Of a DNA stretch of 64,000 nt, positions 62,000-64,000 are shown piece by piece. A program made the translations under genes and the position numbers. This DNA comes from Actinomadura alba (lineage in GTDB: Bacteria; Actinomycetota; Actinomycetes; Streptosporangiales; Streptosporangiaceae), in NCBI RefSeq assembly GCF_014323705.1, contig NZ_JABVEC010000002.1:372001-436000 (forward strand), written 5' to 3'. The notes beneath the pieces were generated by a model that was given only the letters and a program-made list of their open reading frames with translations, was not told the origin of the DNA and did not search any database. Position 1 is the first letter of the stretch, and each line of letters opens with the position of its first letter.

Positions 62000-63499
62000 A
62001 TGGTCACCACGTACGAACAGTGGCGCGACCGGGCGGCGCGGGTCACACCGCGGAACGAGCTGTTCATCGACGGGGCCTTCGTCCCCGCCGCCGACGGTGC
62101 GACGTTCGCCACGGTCGGCCCACGCGACGGGCGGGAACTCGCCCGGATATCGGCCGCGGGCGACACGGATGTGGACCGCGCGGTACGCGCCGCCCGCACC
62201 GCGTTCGAGGACCGCCGGTGGGCGGACGCGAGCCCGCGTCACCGCAAGAAGGTGCTGCTGCGGTTCAGCGCCCTGATCCGGGAGCACCTCGAGGAGCTGG
62301 CGCTGCTCGAGACCCTCGACGTGGGCAAGCCCATCGGCGAGTCCCTGCGCGTGGACGTGCCCGGCGCGGCCAACTGCGTGCAGTGGTACGCCGAGGCCGT
62401 CGACAAGATCTACGACGAGATCGCCCCGACCGGGGCCGACGCGCTCGCCATGATCACGCGCGAGCCGCTCGGGGTCGTCGGTGCCGTGGTGCCCTGGAAC
62501 TACCCATTGATGATCACCTCCTGGAAGATCGCTCCGGCTCTGGCGATGGGCAACTCGGTGGTACTCAAGCCGGCCGAGCAGTCGTCCCTCAGCGCGCTGG
62601 TGCTCGCCGAACTGGCGGTTGAGGCGGGAATCCCGGACGGGGTCTTCAACGTCGTCCCCGGTCTCGGGCCGGTGGCCGGAGCCGCACTGGGTCGGCACCA
62701 GGAGGTGGACAAGATCGCCTTCACCGGTTCCACGGGGACCGGCCGCCGGTTCCTGGAGTATTCGGCGCAGTCCAACGGCAAGCAGGTCGCGCTGGAACTG
62801 GGCGGCAAGTCCCCGCAGGTCGTGCTCGCCGACACCGAAGACCTCGACGCGGCGGCCTCGGCGATCGCCTGGGGCATCTTCTACAACGCCGGGCAGACGT
62901 GCAACGCCGGGTCGAGGCTGCTGGCCGACGCCCGGGTCATGGACGATCTGCTCGCCGGGGTGGTCAAGGTCGCCGAGGACATCCGGGTGGGGGACCCTCT
63001 CGACCCGGACACCCAGATGGGTGCCATCGTGGACCAGGCCCAGCTGGACCGGGTGCTCGGCTACCTCGCCCTCGGCCGTGACGAGGGCGGGCAGGTCGTC
63101 ACCGGAGGCGACCGAGTCCGCGCCGAGTCCGGCGGCTATTTCGTCGCCCCCACCGTGCTGCACGGTGTCGACAACGACGCCCGCGTCGCCCAGGAGGAGA
63201 TCTTCGGCCCGGTACTGACCACCACGACCTTCACGTCCGAGGACGAGGCCGTACGACTGGCCAACCGGACGAGGTACGGGCTGGCCGCGAGCGTCTGGAC
63301 CGCCCGCCTGGGCACGGCGCACCGTGTCGCGCGCGCACTGCGGGCGGGCACCGTCTGGGTCAACACCTTCGACGCCAGCGACGTGATCACACCGTTCGGG
63401 GGCTTCAAGGACTCCGGCAGCGGACGTGACAAGTCCCTGCACGCGCTGGACGCCTACTCGGCACTCAAGACCACCTGGATCAACGTGGGGAACTCGTGA
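62000..63499 (+). CDS. NAD(P)-dependent aldehyde dehydrogenase
   Basis: The 499-residue enzyme has the nucleotide-binding VVPWNYPLMITSWKIAPAL, the general base E266 (LELGGKSP) and the catalytic cysteine C301 (NAGQTCNAGSR). The ending SALKTTWINVG resembles gamma-glutamyl-aminobutyraldehyde and betaine-aldehyde dehydrogenases. It likely oxidises an aldehyde made within this operon. GGGAGG before the ATG at 62000 supports the start. The stop overlaps the next gene by four bases. Confidence 0.92.
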   Translation: MVTTYEQWRDRAARVTPRNELFIDGAFVPAADGATFATVGPRDGRELARISAAGDTDVDRAVRAARTAFEDRRWADASPRHRKKVLLRFSALIREHLEELALLETLDVGKPIGESLRVDVPGAANCVQWYAEAVDKIYDEIAPTGADALAMITREPLGVVGAVVPWNYPLMITSWKIAPALAMGNSVVLKPAEQSSLSALVLAELAVEAGIPDGVFNVVPGLGPVAGAALGRHQEVDKIAFTGSTGTGRRFLEYSAQSNGKQVALELGGKSPQVVLADTEDLDAAASAIAWGIFYNAGQTCNAGSRLLADARVMDDLLAGVVKVAEDIRVGDPLDPDTQMGAIVDQAQLDRVLGYLALGRDEGGQVVTGGDRVRAESGGYFVAPTVLHGVDNDARVAQEEIFGPVLTTTTFTSEDEAVRLANRTRYGLAASVWTARLGTAHRVARALRAGTVWVNTFDASDVITPFGGFKDSGSGRDKSLHALDAYSALKTTWINVGNS

Positions 63500-64000
63500 A
63501 GATCGGATTCATCGGCCTCGGCCACATGGGCGGCCCCATGAGCCGCAACCTCCTCGCGGCCGGATATGACGTGGCCGTGCACGACATACGGCGGGAGGCC
63601 GCCGCCGAGCATGAGGAACTCGGCGCGGCCTGGGCCGCCGGCCCAGGGGCGACCGGCGTGGGCCGTGACGTGGTGATCACGATGCTGCCCACGCCCCGGC
63701 ATGTCGAGGCCGTGCTCCTCGGCCCGGACGGGCTGCTGGACGCCCTGTCTCCCGGTTCGGTGTGGATCGACATGTCCACCTCCGTACCCGAGGTGGCCGA
63801 CCGGGTCCGGAACGTGGCCGCCATGCGGGGCGTGCACGTGCTCGACGCCCCGGTCTCCGGCATGGCCGCCGGAGCGCGCGGCGGCACCCTGCAGATCTTC
63901 GTCGGAGGGGAGCGAGAGGTGTTCGAGCGGGTGCGGCCCGTCCTCGACGTCCTCGGCGACCCGGACAAGATCATGCTGGTCGGCGGTCACGGCGCGGGCT
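63496..64000 (+). CDS. 3-hydroxyisobutyrate dehydrogenase-like NAD(P) oxidoreductase, partial
   Basis: The first 168 residues are in the window. The start MKIGFIGLGHMGGPMSRNLL is the beta-hydroxyacid dehydrogenase nucleotide motif. MLPTPRHVEAVLLGPDGLLD and DAPVSGMAAGARGGTLQIFV, with the substrate-binding S-G, follow. The gene runs off the right edge and its catalytic lysine region is not seen. It would reduce or oxidise a beta-hydroxyacid intermediate. The GTG overlaps the aldehyde dehydrogenase stop. Confidence 0.9.
   Translation, partial: MKIGFIGLGHMGGPMSRNLLAAGYDVAVHDIRREAAAEHEELGAAWAAGPGATGVGRDVVITMLPTPRHVEAVLLGPDGLLDALSPGSVWIDMSTSVPEVADRVRNVAAMRGVHVLDAPVSGMAAGARGGTLQIFVGGEREVFERVRPVLDVLGDPDKIMLVGGHGAG

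Noticed and set aside
1..64000. tRNA and rRNA genes
   Set aside because: No cloverleaf with CCA-adjacent arms or rRNA core sequence was recognised by eye; a covariance-model scan was not possible.

Overview
The window is high-GC DNA with strong G/C third-position codon use, many GTG starts and tightly overlapping genes. WhiB, FbiA/FbiB/FbiC (coenzyme F420), DUF3499, DUF5719, SpoIIM and LytR-CpsA-Psr genes point to a filamentous actinomycete, most likely of the Streptosporangiales. That placement is inferred from gene content, not from a marker tree.

The left end (1-8977) is accessory. It holds the end of a glycosyltransferase-like gene, a secreted LamG protein, an MNT/HEPN toxin-antitoxin pair whose promoter lies inside an inverted repeat, a Phd/RelE pair whose toxin has lost its conserved C-terminus to a one-base frameshift, a lipoprotein, and a complete IS5-family element. 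The IS lies between a decayed copy and an intact copy of a membrane-anchored HINT polymorphic toxin, and a probable immunity gene follows the intact copy.

From 8978 to 15910 is a surface-glycan block: LCP ligase, three glycosyltransferases, a methyltransferase and a YbhN-type membrane protein. From 16143 to 24238 come an AlkA-like glycosylase, all three fbi genes (fbiC facing fbiB and fbiA), a Q/Y-rich membrane protein and whiB. From 24411 to 34452 is a conserved actinobacterial housekeeping run: giant glycosyltransferase, DUF5719, zincin-like protein, DUF3499, phosphomannomutase, Trm112, SIS isomerase and cation efflux. It supplies mannose-type sugar phosphates and envelope functions.

From 34537 to 49954 the genes are mixed: a secreted repeat protein, a NarL-type two-component system, an Rpn nuclease, a SpoIIM/RDD divergent pair, a universal stress protein, a secreted M14 carboxypeptidase and a spermidine-synthase-like enzyme. 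A 36-residue peptide gene is then translationally coupled to a PIMT-like methyltransferase, which looks like an aspartimide (imiditide-type) RiPP locus. An ArsR-like regulator and a Tat-exported serine hydrolase follow, and similar TTACGTA palindromes lie in front of both.

The stretch 49955-52106 is a graveyard of gene fragments: aldehyde dehydrogenase, SCO6745-like, TetR/WHG and unknowns. One junction removed the N-termini of two back-to-back genes. The right end carries a second secreted repeat protein, a TetR/FAD-monooxygenase pair, and an IclR-flanked catabolic operon running off the window: quaternary-amine-type ABC transporter, formaldehyde-activating-enzyme homologue, enolase-superfamily enzyme, aldehyde dehydrogenase and 3-hydroxyisobutyrate-dehydrogenase-like enzyme.
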